From Gymnopus androsaceus JB14 (Eukaryota; Basidiomycota; Agaricomycetes; Agaricales; Omphalotaceae), in NCBI GenBank assembly GCA_009733575.1, contig ML769542.1:102450-162503 (forward strand): 60,054 nucleotides of DNA, read 5' to 3'. A model generated the notes under the pieces. It did no database searches and was not told the origin of the DNA. It saw only the letters and a list, made by a program, of their open reading frames with translations. The position numbers were made by a program, and so were the translations under genes. Positions 33,658-45,840 of this stretch are shown here, piece by piece; position 1 is the stretch's first letter, and every line of letters begins with the position of its first letter.

Positions 33658-35195
33658 TTATCGAATTGAGCGGAGCTGCAACGCGTCAGTTAAATCTAGC
33701 CTCCCGTGAGTGATAAACCATCCCGTCGCAGGATGAGAGAGAATAAGTTCTTGCGGAGCCCAATTCACCTCCATACCACAGCCGCTGTTCGCAATCTTGG
33801 CCTTAATTTCTTCGGGAATGACTGCATACCCGGATGGGTGAGTAAAGATGAAAGGCGTCTTAGAATCGATGAGCTCTTCAAAGACAGCCCAAATCTTTTC
33901 GGGGTTGAGAGGGAAGAAAAGAGTGCCAAAAGATATCTATTTTGGGGGGCGTCATCGCGCGTACACATCCAAAAAATGCTCCACTCACATAGATCAAGCT
34001 CTTCTTGCCAAAGTCCTGCTGCACTCGGTCCAAGAATTCTACTACCTGCTTGTCCGTATCACTTTTGGCACTCTTTTTTGCTTTATCTAAAGCAAGCGGC
34101 CCTATATTATAAAACGCCTTTCCCATAGAATCATACCACTTCGCGACTGCAGTGATTGCCTCGGGTTTGTACACGGAGGAGGATACAGATAACAGATCGT
34201 CTGTTTCTCGGATATAGATCGATCCAATGTTTTCTACGATTGGACTAATCTCAGAAAACACAGTCTGAATGAACTGGGTCAGATCGGCAAAAAATTAGCA
34301 ATGAAACAAGCCCACTCGTTGAGGTAACCATTCATAGTCATACATAGTAGCAAGGCCAGAGATAGTATTCAGGACCTTTCCAGCAGCAGTGGGCTTGAGA
34401 AAGAGCATCAGTTGACTTTCACTGAATCATCATCCTTGCGTACGCACCAACTTTGGTGGTTGTGCCAGCATCTTTGGCAGTTCCGCCTTCATAGCTGCTC
34501 GTCCTTCAGGAGTTTCCAGGGAGGGATCAGCCACTCCACCCATATCCACTGGACCCATTAGGCGAATCATGCCTCCCACAGGCGCAGTCCACCATGATAG
34601 AATGGGAGTATCTTTGGAGATTGCACGAATCGCTTCCACGGCATAGGCGGCAAACGGCTAGATATAAGAAAGTGTATATCAATGGTATATAGCATTGTGA
34701 ATGGAGAAGTTACTTGCATCTATAACTGCGAGAGTGGGAGGAGGTAAACCAGTGACTGACTTATTCGTGGAGAGGCATGTCACAGTCTCGGATTTCTGCA
34801 ATGCAGCAAACGCAGGCGCAAAACCTGGCAATGGCAAACGAGAATCAAATTTTGGGCCTGTAATGTCAATGACGCTGGTGTCCCGGATGTTAACACATTG
34901 GATGGGTACATGGAGGAAGAAGCACTCACCTGAGACGTGGCTTGGTGGCCTCATATCTGGCTGGGTCTAATTTTCCAAACTCGCCCATTATGTCGAAGAA
35001 TACTGGTTCGCCTGCGAGGCATGTCACAAACACATCTGGGAAAGCTTCCAGAATCAGCACGGCTAGAGGACCAAATGGTCGGTAATGTCCTGGAATAATG
35101 TGAGCAATGGTCCACAATAAACGCAAGAAATATCATACCCCAGTTCGTTGCAAATGCGTGAAGGACTATATGTTTGTTCGCTGCGAGAGATTCCA
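33658..35195 (-). pseudogene. UDP-glycosyltransferase (GT1) lacking its C-terminal end
   Basis: Starts MESLAANKHIVLHAFATNWG (35195). Continues HYRPFGPLAVLILEAFPD, SVIDITGPKFDSRLPLPGF, AVIDPFAAYAVEAIRAISKD, MYDYEWLPQRFIQTVFSEIS, YISFGTLFFPLNPEKIW and NWAPQELILSHPATGWFITH. That is the GT1 fold up to the donor-binding PSPG-like box. After ITHG the frame reads RLDLTDALQLRSIR and stops; the expected GWNSxxE stretch and last 100 or so residues are absent from the following DNA. About 400 residues against about 500 usual. One intron (34658-34717) has GC-AG ends. GT1 enzymes transfer a sugar from UDP-sugar to a small acceptor; without the box this one is unlikely to bind donor. Confidence 0.7.
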
Positions 35196-35562
35196 TTATC
35201 AAGTGCAAAGAGGTCAAGGAAGGAAGGAGTCGATTGAACGTTCGTTTTGTACCGCCCTAAGTTCATATTGGATATCCTAGGAATGGTCATGGAGGGGGCA
35301 ACGGGTGCACAGATCATTAGTGACGGGAGTAAGCGGGAGTACTAGCTCCCTAATAAAACACTCCTGGTCAATAAGAATAAACTTGGAAGGAGACTTCGCC
35401 TTGGACCTCCTTGGACACGACTCGGAATCAATGTTCCTCCGTTTCTCCCATCAATATGACCGTTTCAACAAATTGAAGCAAAACAAAAGTCGACATATAT
35501 TCAACAACTGTAGAGACGAGCCAACCTAGATAACAGTTATGACAGTTTCCGTTTGCAGCTTG

Positions 35563-35736
35563 TCAAGGTCCTGTGTACCCTTGCTCCATCTCATCAAACT
35601 CCATGATCTTTCTCTTTTTACCCAGTCCCTTTTCAACGTCCGTCGTTTTAAGTTTGTGCCGTTTCATTGCCTGTTTGAGTAGCTCGGGATCAGAGTTCGT
35701 GTGTCTCCATGGTACGAGGTCCATCGACGCACCCAT
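35563..35736 (-). CDS. Small basic ORF, 57 residues, uncertain
   Basis: Reads MGASMDLVPWRHTNSDPELL and ends MEFDEMEQGYTGP, with KKRK in the middle. The composition looks like a coding exon (balanced, charged, no low complexity) and is better than other frames here. No family is recognised and no upstream exon is certain; it could be the last exon of a longer gene or chance. Confidence 0.3.
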   Translation of the reverse strand: MGASMDLVPWRHTNSDPELLKQAMKRHKLKTTDVEKGLGKKRKIMEFDEMEQGYTGP

Positions 35737-36598
35737 GCTCACAAGACACGAGGAATACGAGAACCAGAGGATAGCATGCGAATATTATCTATGCGGATGT
35801 GAACTTCTGGTAGAGGAGTCATCGAATCGGTAGATGAGAATGCAGTGTCGATAGTAGGGGGAGTTGGAGCAAAGAAAACACTTATAACATGCTACAAGCC
35901 TTTCAAGTCACGTAGATTGATTCGACAGCTTCGCCGTTGAACAGTGACATGAGCATCGATTTAAGTTGTATGAAACGAGGATGAGAGTCAAAAGCTGCGA
36001 GGCACAAAGGGCATCAATGGTTCGTGGCCTGGTATTGATTTTGGTGACAAAAAAAAATAGCTCATACCGGTATAGTTGACATATTTTTCCACTCCGGCTT
36101 CAAAAATATCCAATACTTTTCATTCGGACAAAAACCAGGTCATTAGGTCGTTTCTTGGACGTTTTTCCTATGGGAAACACGGGAGCATCATTCTTGGACG
36201 CCTAGAATTCAAGAGACGATTCTGAAGATGTGTTATCAAGCGGGTGAATGTCGTTTTTCCTCGAGAAAGATATAGCGTCTTGTAGCGTTAGGTCTTTTGA
36301 AAGCCATCTGGATGAACAAGATAAGCTTACCTATAGTATATCATAAACTGGAACATACCAAGTCCTTCATCGCTCCGTTGAGCACTTCACCTGTCTTTAT
36401 TCCCTTAACGAACGGGTATCTTCGACTTCCTTTGGTTCTCGTGCATCCATATCACGTATCGAGCAAGCATTTTTTGGTTTCCTGGAACGACCAAGCTCTT
36501 TGGAAGCAACAGAGACACAGTGCGTAACATGTACAAGAGAAGAAGACCGTGAAGTCCCGTTGAGCGCTTAGCAGATCAAACAGGCTCCTCGCGCCTTT
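35737..36598. other. Intergenic, no supported gene
   Basis: AT-rich sequence with short frames only. It ends exactly at the TTT that precedes the CACTA-type element. Confidence 0.4.
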
Positions 36599-39500
36599 CA
36601 CTACGCCAGCGCCAAACAATAACGGGCGAAATAATTAGCGAAATCATTGTTGTGATTAGTTACCTTTTTCGGCATGAATCGCGGTTGAAAAAGACCATGT
36701 TTCTCATAGGGAAAACAAATTGGGAAAAAGATAAAATTTCGCTCGGGAATCTTATATGATTTCACCTGAAAAACATATCGCAATTGATTGTCTTTTTCGT
36801 TCGGAATTTCGCCGGTAATCTACTATCTTTCCCGTCTGAAAAAGATAAGGAAACATCTTATCTTTTTCACCCGTCATTCATTTTGTTTTTCGCTCGGGAA
36901 AGTTAATACCCAGGTCCCGGGCAGGGACTGGGCAGGAACTGGGCGGTCAGTCATGTGACTCTATGAATCTCTTCGCTAATGCACATCCAGGATTTACAGT
37001 ACAGTATGTCTCAAATTTTTCACCTCATCTCATCCACCCGGTAGCCCAATACTGTTATATCAGGTATGGGGGGATACAGTTGTATTGAAGATCCACTATT
37101 GTATGGTAAGTGCACTAAGTACAGTATACCCAACTGTAAGCCATGAAGTGTACGGCTATACTTGAAAAAAATACATAAGTTGACCAGCAAGCATGGGTAT
37201 GCATTAATATATCATATATATTGATACTTGATGAAGGAAAATACTTTATAAAGGTCCGTCGTTCAAGGTTGTGCGGAAACACGGTCCGTTGGCGCTAAAC
37301 CGGCGCTTAGCCCGTACTCATTGCTCAAAACGATGGGCTCAAGCGGTCAGATGAAGCACAATATGTGCCGGACCTATCGGAAATGCACCTAATACTTACA
37401 CTGTATAAGGTAGGCAGTCCATTTTTTGCTCAAGTATTCAATGGTGGACTAATGTTATATATATTTGTCAGTTTGTGTGCCGGCTACCCTTAAAACTCGA
37501 GTTTATTGCTATTCATGTACATGATGGACATTATTATGTATATATCTTTCAATGTGTCTAATTTTTTAAAGTAAGTATGGTGTTCATAATGGGTGAGGAG
37601 GCGGGGAGAGTTGAGAGTGAGCGGGGAGGATGAGCAGGATCCGTGCCATGATGCATACCAAGCCTTGAAGCATGCAGTGTTGGGTTCCTGACTCACCCGC
37701 CAGTCAGTAGTATGAATATCTAAGTATTCTATGACGGTAGATTTCACGGAATATTCTGCCCGTTACTTTGATGGAGCGTACTCCATTTACTATACATCCT
37801 ACTCTGTCTACCTACTCTCCGGAGACATTTCTACCATACATTCCTACTCTAAAAGTCAGCTAGAAGTCCTTTTTCGGAGGAAATCTCCGGAATGATCACT
37901 CCCGCCCCAAGATATTATGAGCACTGGTGACATACACACTGCCAATAATTATGCTTCAGCCAAGCTGAAGCATAATGGGAAATAAATTATTTCAATCCCT
38001 ATATGAAGTGTACTTTTTCAGAAAAATGTAGAAGTTGTATATTTCAATAGAGCGATGAATAAATTGAATTCCGATATTCTGAATTGAGAACTTTATATAG
38101 ATGTGTGAAAGAGAAGCTTTCAATCGGACTCTGGAAATAATAGATTCAATGTGGACTTGAAAGCCCTGCTTTCACAATAAGAGCAAAAGTAATTGTTTCG
38201 AAGAACAATTCAATTTTCAACTGAAATATTGCCTTTCGCTGTGCGGTTTGGCAGCGGCCCGGATTGGCCCGAGAATCGAAGTATTGTCTTTCGGGAACCA
38301 GCTGAAAGGTTCTTCGAAATAGTTGCTTTCACTCTTATTGTGAAGTAAAAGTATTCAGTCCGCATTGAAACTATTGTTTTTAGAGCTCAATTGAAAAGCA
38401 CTCTTTCGGAAATCTGTTTAAAATTCAAAATTCAGAGGGTCTAAATGTAATTCCTTCATAAGTTCATTGAAATATCTATTTTATATACTTGTATGAAAAA
38501 GTACATTTAGCTTATATACTGAAATAATTCATTTCTCACAGTACTTCAGCCTGGCTGAAGTATACTCATTGCCGGTGTGCATATATGACCGTGACAATGC
38601 GCGTCGGCGCGTCGCGCATCACGCCATACATACCAACCCCTAACTGATATTGTTCCAGTGAGTGCCAGCCCAATGTGAGCGCATTTCCTGAAGGTGTGTC
38701 CATTGAATAATTCTTTAAACTCTTTTATAGCTCGCGAGTCACTGGTACACTGACTCAGGGGAAGAGGAAATCATTCAATTATTCAAATTTTTTTCAAAGA
38801 AATCCGCCCCATTATTTCAAGTCACTGAATACATGTTTTGAGAGTCCCACAAGAGAGTGTCGGTAATGGTAAATATTATTATTGCTGTAGGTATAATATA
38901 TGATTCGTAGCAAGGAGAGTCACGCGAAAAGTGCCCATGGGCACTCCATTTCCGCCACACCGAGTCCCGGCCGATGCCGAAAATCCTAGCCTCAGTGTCG
39001 CGAGTCGCGACAATAACAGCGGCAGATAGGTTGCAAGCCTAATTACATAGAAGACTCAGTAAATTGGTATATTGCAGTGGAAATACAAATTTTAGAGTAC
39101 TTTCACAAAAACTGAGTAGGTTCACATCGACGGAGTACGTTTTGATGTAAGAATAAGCCGGGAGAGTAGGAAATTGAGTAGGAATAGAATTTTCCGTGAA
39201 AATTAACGTCATAGTATTCTGCATTGTCAATTTATGACCTACTCAGTTACCTAGTACTCGGGCAATCAGACGTAGCATGACATGGAACTATGATGCAAAG
39301 TCCACCAGAAATATTGCACTCTAATCAGCTCAGCTGTATCCCCCCATACCTGATATAACAGTATTGGGCTACCGGGCGGATGAGATGAGGTGAAAAATTT
39401 GAGACATACTGTACTGTAAATCCTGGATGTGCACTAGCGAAGATATTCATAGAGTCACATGACTGACCGCCCAGTTCCTGCCCAGTCCCTGCCCGGGACC

Positions 39501-39814
39501 TGGGTATTAACTTTCCCGAGCGAAAAACAAAATGAATGATGGGTGAAAAAGATAAGATGTTTCCTTATCTTTTTCAGACGGGAAAGATAGTAGATTACCG
39601 GCGAAATTCCGAACGAAAAAGACAATCAATTGCGATATGTTTTTCAGGTGAAATCATATAAGATTCCCGAGCGAAATTTTATCTTTTTCCCAATTTGTTT
39701 TCCCTATGAGAAACATGGTCTTTTTCAACCGCGATTCATGCCGAAAAAGGTAACTAATCACGACAATGATTTCGCTAATTATTTCGCCCGTTATTGTTTG
39801 GCGCTGGCGTAGTG
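36599..39814. mobile_element. Non-autonomous CACTA-type element, 3.2 kb
   Basis: Begins CACTACGCCAGCGCC and ends GGCGCTGGCGTAGTG, flanked on both sides by TTT, matching the CACTA (EnSpm/CMC) rule of CACTA ends and 3-bp target duplication. The two terminal inverted repeats are about 480 bp long (36599-37080 and 39334-39814) with only a handful of differences. They carry many copies of the AAAAGATAA/TTATCTTTTT motif. The duplicated 60-residue frame in each arm is non-coding. No transposase is found inside; the centre contains a separate fold-back at 37926-38590. Confidence 0.8.
37926..38590. mobile_element. Fold-back element nested in the CACTA element
   Basis: Left arm GGTGACATACACACTGCC and right arm complement GGTCATATATGCACACCGGC start an imperfect palindrome that continues to the centre near 38258: AATAAGAGCAAAAGTAATTG on the left matches the complement of AGTTGCTTTCACTCTTATT on the right. 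Each end also contains a short palindrome (CTTCAGCCAAGCTGAAG and CTTCAGCCTGGCTGAAG). No coding capacity. Confidence 0.6.
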
Positions 39815-39963
39815 TTTAATTCTGGTTGCTTGGTGGACGACGCTCGACTCAAGTACTTGAAACTTCGACTGCTCCACCCCAGCTCGCGGACCTCAAGATC
39901 CCGCCGATCGACTCGTCCCCTTTATAATACGGCCAAAATTCCGTGGAAATCCCCTTCGCAAGC

Positions 39964-41960
39964 ATGTCTTCAGCAATCACTAGGACTGACTTCATCGCTC
40001 TCCATACGGGTAACATCGTCTCGACATTGTGCGTTCATCAAGTATATTCCTTCCAGCTTGATATTAACTGAAGACACTTAGTTTGTATGGCATCACTATG
40101 CTCCAGATCTTTTCTTATTATCGGGAATATCCAAAGGATGACAAGTACTTGAAGGGAGGGATTTGTACCCTTTCGTTCTCCGTTTGAACATATTCATAGT
40201 AACCAATTCCCTAGGTTGGATTGCTGTGGTTAGCTATACATATCCAGCTCCCTTCTGCCTCACAAGTCTCACCTTCACCTAGGGTCGTGGAAGCCATCAT
40301 CTCCTCGTTCGCTGCATATGGCGTCTTCGACAGTCTGACATACAACTCTAATACAACAGTACTCGACTATATCGATGCTTTGGAGCATATATCATCGTGC
40401 GTCTGTTAGATTCTCTTGTCGTGCTCATATGGGCTCAGTGTAGGGCTATGAATGTGAGTTTCTTCTGCCCCAGATGCCACTACTGTTTCTAACGGAGTGA
40501 TAGTTTTGAAGACCGTTGTATTACTTGCTGCAAGTCGCTTGATGCTTTGTCCCAACTACTGCTCAATATTGTATCTTCCAGAACATCAACAATCTTGTCA
40601 TGCGAACGTGGGTCTAATGCCAGTACGTCGATAAAGGTTACTTGACAAGTTATAATCTCGTAGGTCGTACTGCTTCAGGATATGGCATGTGAGCCATAAA
40701 ATATACCTTACTGGGATTGGAGTGAGTCTATAGTCTTCCATTGAAGATTTGGTCGCTCAATTTTTTACTGGCTCATTAGGCTATCCCAGTACTCGTCGCT
40801 TTCGGTGTGTTGAATATTTTTATACGCGATAAAGTGGCTGAACATTTTCGCCCGGTTTTCAGCACTTCGAACCGTCTTCGCCATTGCGAGCTTTATTGAT
40901 GCCTTCCTTCCTCCCGTAGATTTCTCCATCTCAACATGAGTTTACTGAACCGCGAAACCGTCCCTTTTATCGCGGTTCAAATGTCCCGTCTTTCCTCAAA
41001 TATCTCGAAGCGGATACTTGGGCTGTACGCAATGCATACCACTTGGTGCGTCCGCTCATGACCGCTCAGCCTCGTTTTTCCCCAGCTTATCATCTGCCCG
41101 GGGTATCGTTATATCCATGCAAGGCATGAACTTTGCTTCAGACACCATCATCGCAGCAGTGCTCAGCGGGCTTCTATGGAAACAGAGGTCGACAGGATTT
41201 TCACAGTGCATTTTGTGAGATCTGATCACAGTGATTGTTCACGCGTCATTATAGGATGCACTCCAAGCTTGATAATATACTGTGACCACCAGTCTCTTGT
41301 CTAGGTAACAAATCCACCATGTTTGCTTCGTCCTTTTACTGACGTTTCAATCTAGGATTTCTGGCTTGGGAGTTATCATCACGGTGACTCACTCACTTTT
41401 TCTCTTGTTGCACTATTCTGACGAACGTCCGTACACATAGTTCACCAATGTCCAGGGTATATTTATATGGGTGTTTCTTGACGTTTTCAAAGGTTTGTTC
41501 CGTCCTTAATCTCCTACCTAGACTGTCAACTCACGAGTCTACTTACAGTGTAATTAATTCTGTTTCACCGAAGGCTGTTATTTAACTAACCATACAATCT
41601 AGTGCACCTTTGCTCCCTAATGTCAACATTGAACAACCGGAAAGCTTTCGTGGGTCTCGAAATGGTGTATCAGCTTCATCTGGTCTCGACTTCACTAGTA
41701 GCGCACTGAGTAATACAGTATCAGGGAACCGGTTTTATAGTGGCTCTGGAAAGGCATGGAAGAAGGAACTCAACATAGAGTGTCGCCCTGGGCGCCATAT
41801 GAGCATTTCAAATGATTTGATTGATTCTATTGAATACAGGCCTTCACGGACAAGTAATCGGTGCCCAGACATCGCGAAGAAAGTGAACAAGATAGTAAAG
41901 GTCAAAAAAAAATTCCTCACGAAATGCAATGTGAGCCTTCAATGTTTCGGCTGCGAGCTG
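39964..41960 (+). pseudogene. DUF6534-like membrane protein gene, probably degenerate
   Basis: Starts MSSAITRTDFIALHTGNIVS, 150 bp after the CACTA element. After an intron it reads FLYGITMLQIFSYYREYPKD then DDKYLKGGI, the hallmark start of DUF6534 proteins. The middle exons (40200-40640) could not be joined in a convincing frame. Later pieces fit the family: YCFRIWHVSHKIYLTGIG (about 40665), AIPVLVAF, LRTVFAIASFIDAFLP and FASDTIIAAVLSGLLWKQRS (about 41135). The C-terminal exon near 41630 carries a one-base difference from its duplicate at 45640 that shifts SLRGSRNG out of frame. Confidence 0.5.
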
Positions 41961-42216
41961 TGAGACTGTGAAACCCAATTGGATGCCATGACGCTACCTC
42001 CGACTCCTTCTCTCCTTCCCGCCCTCTGTAACAGGCGAAATCTCAACCTTCTATTGCTTGCTCTTACAGCACTCTCTAAAAGCAATTTGCTTGATATAAT
42101 GTAAATCCTTTCAACAGGAAATGCACTAATTCCGAGTGGAACAGCTCAATGAAATATACTGTATAAAAGTCTTCAACTCATCCGACTCCAATGTCATGTC
42201 GTCAGCGTCTGTACTA

Positions 42217-44148
42217 CTATACTGATACGGAACTCTCTACAACTTGAATTTCGTTGTCTCTGGTCTCAGCTACCTCTCCGCTGTTCGTCGTTTCGTGTAA
42301 ACAGGAACTTCCTTGATGAAAGGCCAAGGTAGAGATGGTAGCTGTTTGGTGAAGACAAGACTCGGATAGTAAGTATGTGCAACCTTGAAAGTTGTCAGTC
42401 AGTGGTCACTTACTGTCAGGATTATGTGATTCAGCTGGACGCATAAAAGTATCTCCGTGACAGACGTATAACCCTTTATCCGCGATTTTGTGCAAATGCA
42501 ACATCAGCCTCGACATCAGCATTACCGCCGTGCTTAGAAAGTGTTAATGTAGGAAGTAATCGTTCGACGTTAGGCCTACCAGTTGGTTAAAACTGATAGG
42601 GTATTACCCTTCAGCAAAGAGTCCTGCATTTGTTGTCACTCGAATACATAGATCGAAAGATGAATACTTCAGGTCACATACCGAATTGATCTAGTACAAA
42701 AATGTTCCGAAAAAGCCCAGTAAACTTCAGCGTTGAGTGGGAGATTAACAAATCTAAGTAACCCACGTAGAATGTAAGCACATTAAGCATATTTGCTAAT
42801 GCCATGACGCTGGAAGCCAAGAGGTGTCAGTGTGATTGATACTAGAAAGCATTTGCCCACTGGCATTCGGAGACTCACCCAAAATATATGGAACCTAGCC
42901 AACTGAGATCGAGAATACTGTCGGGAAGTTCATAGGATGAATCTAAATCTTACCATCTTGGATGATGATTGTAAAAAGTGAAAGGCCTTTCATGTCATTC
43001 CTTGCGGGTTCAAGTGAACGTGCTCGGTACGCTTTGAAAATAATCATACTGAAAAGCAGTAGATCATACATGGATACAAGAACCCATGCAACAGAGTTCA
43101 CTGAGATAGAGTTCAGATAGAACAATTGCGGTTGATAGTCAGCCTTACCAATGGAGCTGTGAAATAATTTCTAAGTATAGGCAAGTCAAAGCTGTATATA
43201 TCGTGCTTACCTTTTCCGACTCAAATCAAATATTTCATAGCATCCTACATGGAATAGCGATGAGGATGGGGGAAGAGGGGAAACTGAGAATATTGTCTAG
43301 CCCCAGTCGGCATAGTTCAGAAACTGAATGAAAGGGGACCACTTCAACTCACTATATTTACGCCAAGCCCAACCACAAGTAGTGTTCCGAGGCCAATAAT
43401 AACGCGTTTATCACGTCCATATAGAGCATATACTCGCAGAGTAAGTAAGACTGTCCAGGGTGACTGTCGTCAAATGATCTTTGTGAACGAGATACTCGTA
43501 CCTAGAACTATAGCCTGTGCCAGAGCTATAACAGGGTTTAATGCTCCGCGCAAGTGTATAGATGGTTGATAATTACCTTCAAAGTATTCGTGATACTTTT
43601 CCCAAGGATGACAGCTAAATTCCAGTGTTTGCATCATTGTTCTTTTCGCGGCTCGGAGATCATGAAGGAGAGCGTCTGACCTCTGGAAACTTGGTGAGGT
43701 ACCCGGATAGAGGGAGAAAGAGTGAGCCTACAGATGTACCAGAAGAAGCGAAAAACATTGAAAGTAGTATCACAATGTTGCCCGTGAAGGAAAAATATCT
43801 GTTCAGAAAGAAAAGATGACTGCTGCGTTTTTTCGGTCGGGCCCAAATAAATTTGACCTCCTCGCCTATTTGAAAGGATTGATATAGAGCGGCAAGGAGT
43901 TAAAAGGGTGCAAGAAGCTTACCAAGCGTGAGGAGGTGATCATAGTAGAAGAATGCTTTGGTGTTCATATTTAACATAAGAAATTGGAAGCTGCTCTCGA
44001 TAGATCGACTCACTCAAAGTGAATAGATAGATATAACTTTCTGTGCGTCTGTGTACAGTAGCAATAGTAAGTCTTGTCCGCCACAGTCGAACATGAATGA
44101 GGAAGCCTACAATTCTGTGCCGAGAGCAACGACATTATCAGACTCCAT
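42217..44148 (-). CDS. DUF6533-family membrane protein, exon model incomplete
   Basis: Minus-strand pieces in family order: LTIATV, FFYYDHLLTLG with EEVKFIWARPKKR (about 43930-43830), LFFLNRYFSFTGNIVILLSM (43820-43760), CHPWEKYHEYF (43615), LRVYALYGRDKRVIIGLGTL (about 43430-43370), WVLVSMYDLLLFSMIIFKAY (43090-43030), LFTIIIQDG, VMALANMLNVLTFY (42800) and MSRLMLHLHKIADKGLYVCH (42510-42450). DUF6533 proteins are multi-pass basidiomycete membrane proteins of unknown role. The first exons and the junction near 43760-43620 did not join cleanly, so the gene may be damaged; start 44148 is a guess. Confidence 0.5.
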
Positions 44149-45344
44149 AATAGCCAGGTATGAAGATATGTCAGGGTAAGGTTGGGGCAAGGGTAGTAGA
44201 GTTTGAAAGCAATAAGTGATTTGCCTTTAAAGTCTTCTTTAGACAGCAATCATGGTATGGTAGTCATGCTGAAGCTGTGATGAGGAGCTCAACAACCTCC
44301 AAGAGGATCATCAGAATGGAAGATGCAAGACTCGGAGCAGCAGCGGGAATGAAAGTGTCACATACGTTGATAAATTACCTTGACACTGGATACTACTGGC
44401 GGCCTTGAGGCATCTACGTACCCACTGCTCGTACCATCATCTATGATCTGCGCAGTGTATCGATATTGAAACCTAGGACCTCCTAGGTCGTCCTAGGTCA
44501 GAGAAGATATAGAGCAACAGCAGGAATGGAACAGTGGAATGCAATTAATACTAAGTTACATTGACAGTTAATATCCCAGTCCAATAGTTGGCTATACAGC
44601 TCGAGGAATCTTAGGCCCCCAGAAACTCCTACTGGCCCCTGGGGGCCTGGACGGGCACTTAAGTAAACAACGGAGATTGAATTACCTAACCATGCCGTCT
44701 CATGCCACCGTGCAGGATTGTGTAGCTTCTTTCAAACCACCATGAACTCACAAGAGTGGAATGGCTAAATCATGCCATAAACTGGGAGAAGCCATATGCG
44801 CAAACGATTGCGGATGCCAACGTATTCCATCAGACATTCATTTCTGGCTCTGAGTACCGGGCCGCGAAAGGCCTGCAAGGACTCCGACTAGCTCCGACTA
44901 CCCTCCTCTGGTCGACTCTGGCATCAAATGTATCTGCACCAGTCTAGGCTCTGTATCTCGAATACTGGTGCCATTCCTTCAAGTTCGGTTTGCAAGAAAT
45001 ATATCCTGCTCAAAAAAGTACTTGGACACTCAACATTCACAGATCAAAAATAATTCACTCGGGAGCATTGAACGACGCGATGTTGTGAAGATAGTACGAC
45101 AGCGAATGCAGTGTATGCGATGAAGATGTACGTATGTGAACTGAATCTTTTATGCACTCTACCATCTATGACTGCCATAAACATCTGTCCCAGGAAATAT
45201 TAAGGACTATCCAGTTCCGAATATAGATAGGTGCCTGCAGCACACATACTTAGTAAAGGCACTATGTGTGTAGCGGTTGTTCCTCAATGGGACTGCACCA
45301 GTTTTGACCGCTCAACATCGATTTTTCCCTGAACTCATAATCCG
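44149..45344. other. Intergenic, no supported gene
   Basis: Contains CCTAGGTC repeats near 44475-44500, a GGCCCC/GGGGCC palindromic patch at 44613-44650 and one 63-residue frame at 44756-44947 without recognisable domain. Confidence 0.4.
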
Positions 45345-45840
45345 CTTGCCAAGGGTATCATTATCATGAACCTTGCTTCAGACACCATCATCGCAGCAGT
45401 GCTCGGCGGGCTTCTGTGGAAACAGAGGTCGACAGGTTTCGCACAGTATGTTTGTGAGATTTGATCACAGTGCCAACATAGCTCACTAACTGTCCAATGT
45501 ATATTTATATGGGTGTTTACTTGACGTTTTCAAAGGATTTTCCGTCCTTAATCTCCTACTCAAACTATCAACTCACAAGTTTACGTACAGTGGAATTAAT
45601 CTGTTTCACTCAAGGACGTTCTTTAACTAACCATACAATCTAGTGAACAACCGGAAAAGCCTTCGTGGGTCTCGAAATGGCATATCAACTTCATCTGGTC
45701 TCGACTTCACTAGTAGTACATTGAGTAATACAGTGTCGGGGAACCGATTCCGTAGTGGCTCTGGTCCTCGATCCGTAGTGAGCGGGACACATTCATTTGT
45801 TTGGGATCAGGGCTCCAGGTCAGATAGACGATGACATTGA
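45345..45840 (+). pseudogene. Duplicate of the 3' part of the DUF6534-like gene
   Basis: Matches 41085-41760 with an internal deletion: ASDTIIAAVLGGLLWKQRST (45377), then YLYGCLLDVF-type sequence and the C-terminal exon NNRKSLRGSRNGISTSSGLD (45645). Only the last exons are present, so it cannot make a whole protein, but the C-terminal frame is better preserved than in the longer copy. Confidence 0.6.

Noticed and set aside
36601..39812. Identical 60-residue frame MRYVFQVKSYKIPERNFIFF in both arms of the CACTA element
   Set aside because: It exists twice only because it lies in the long inverted repeats; AT-rich and repetitive, no sign of a protein family.
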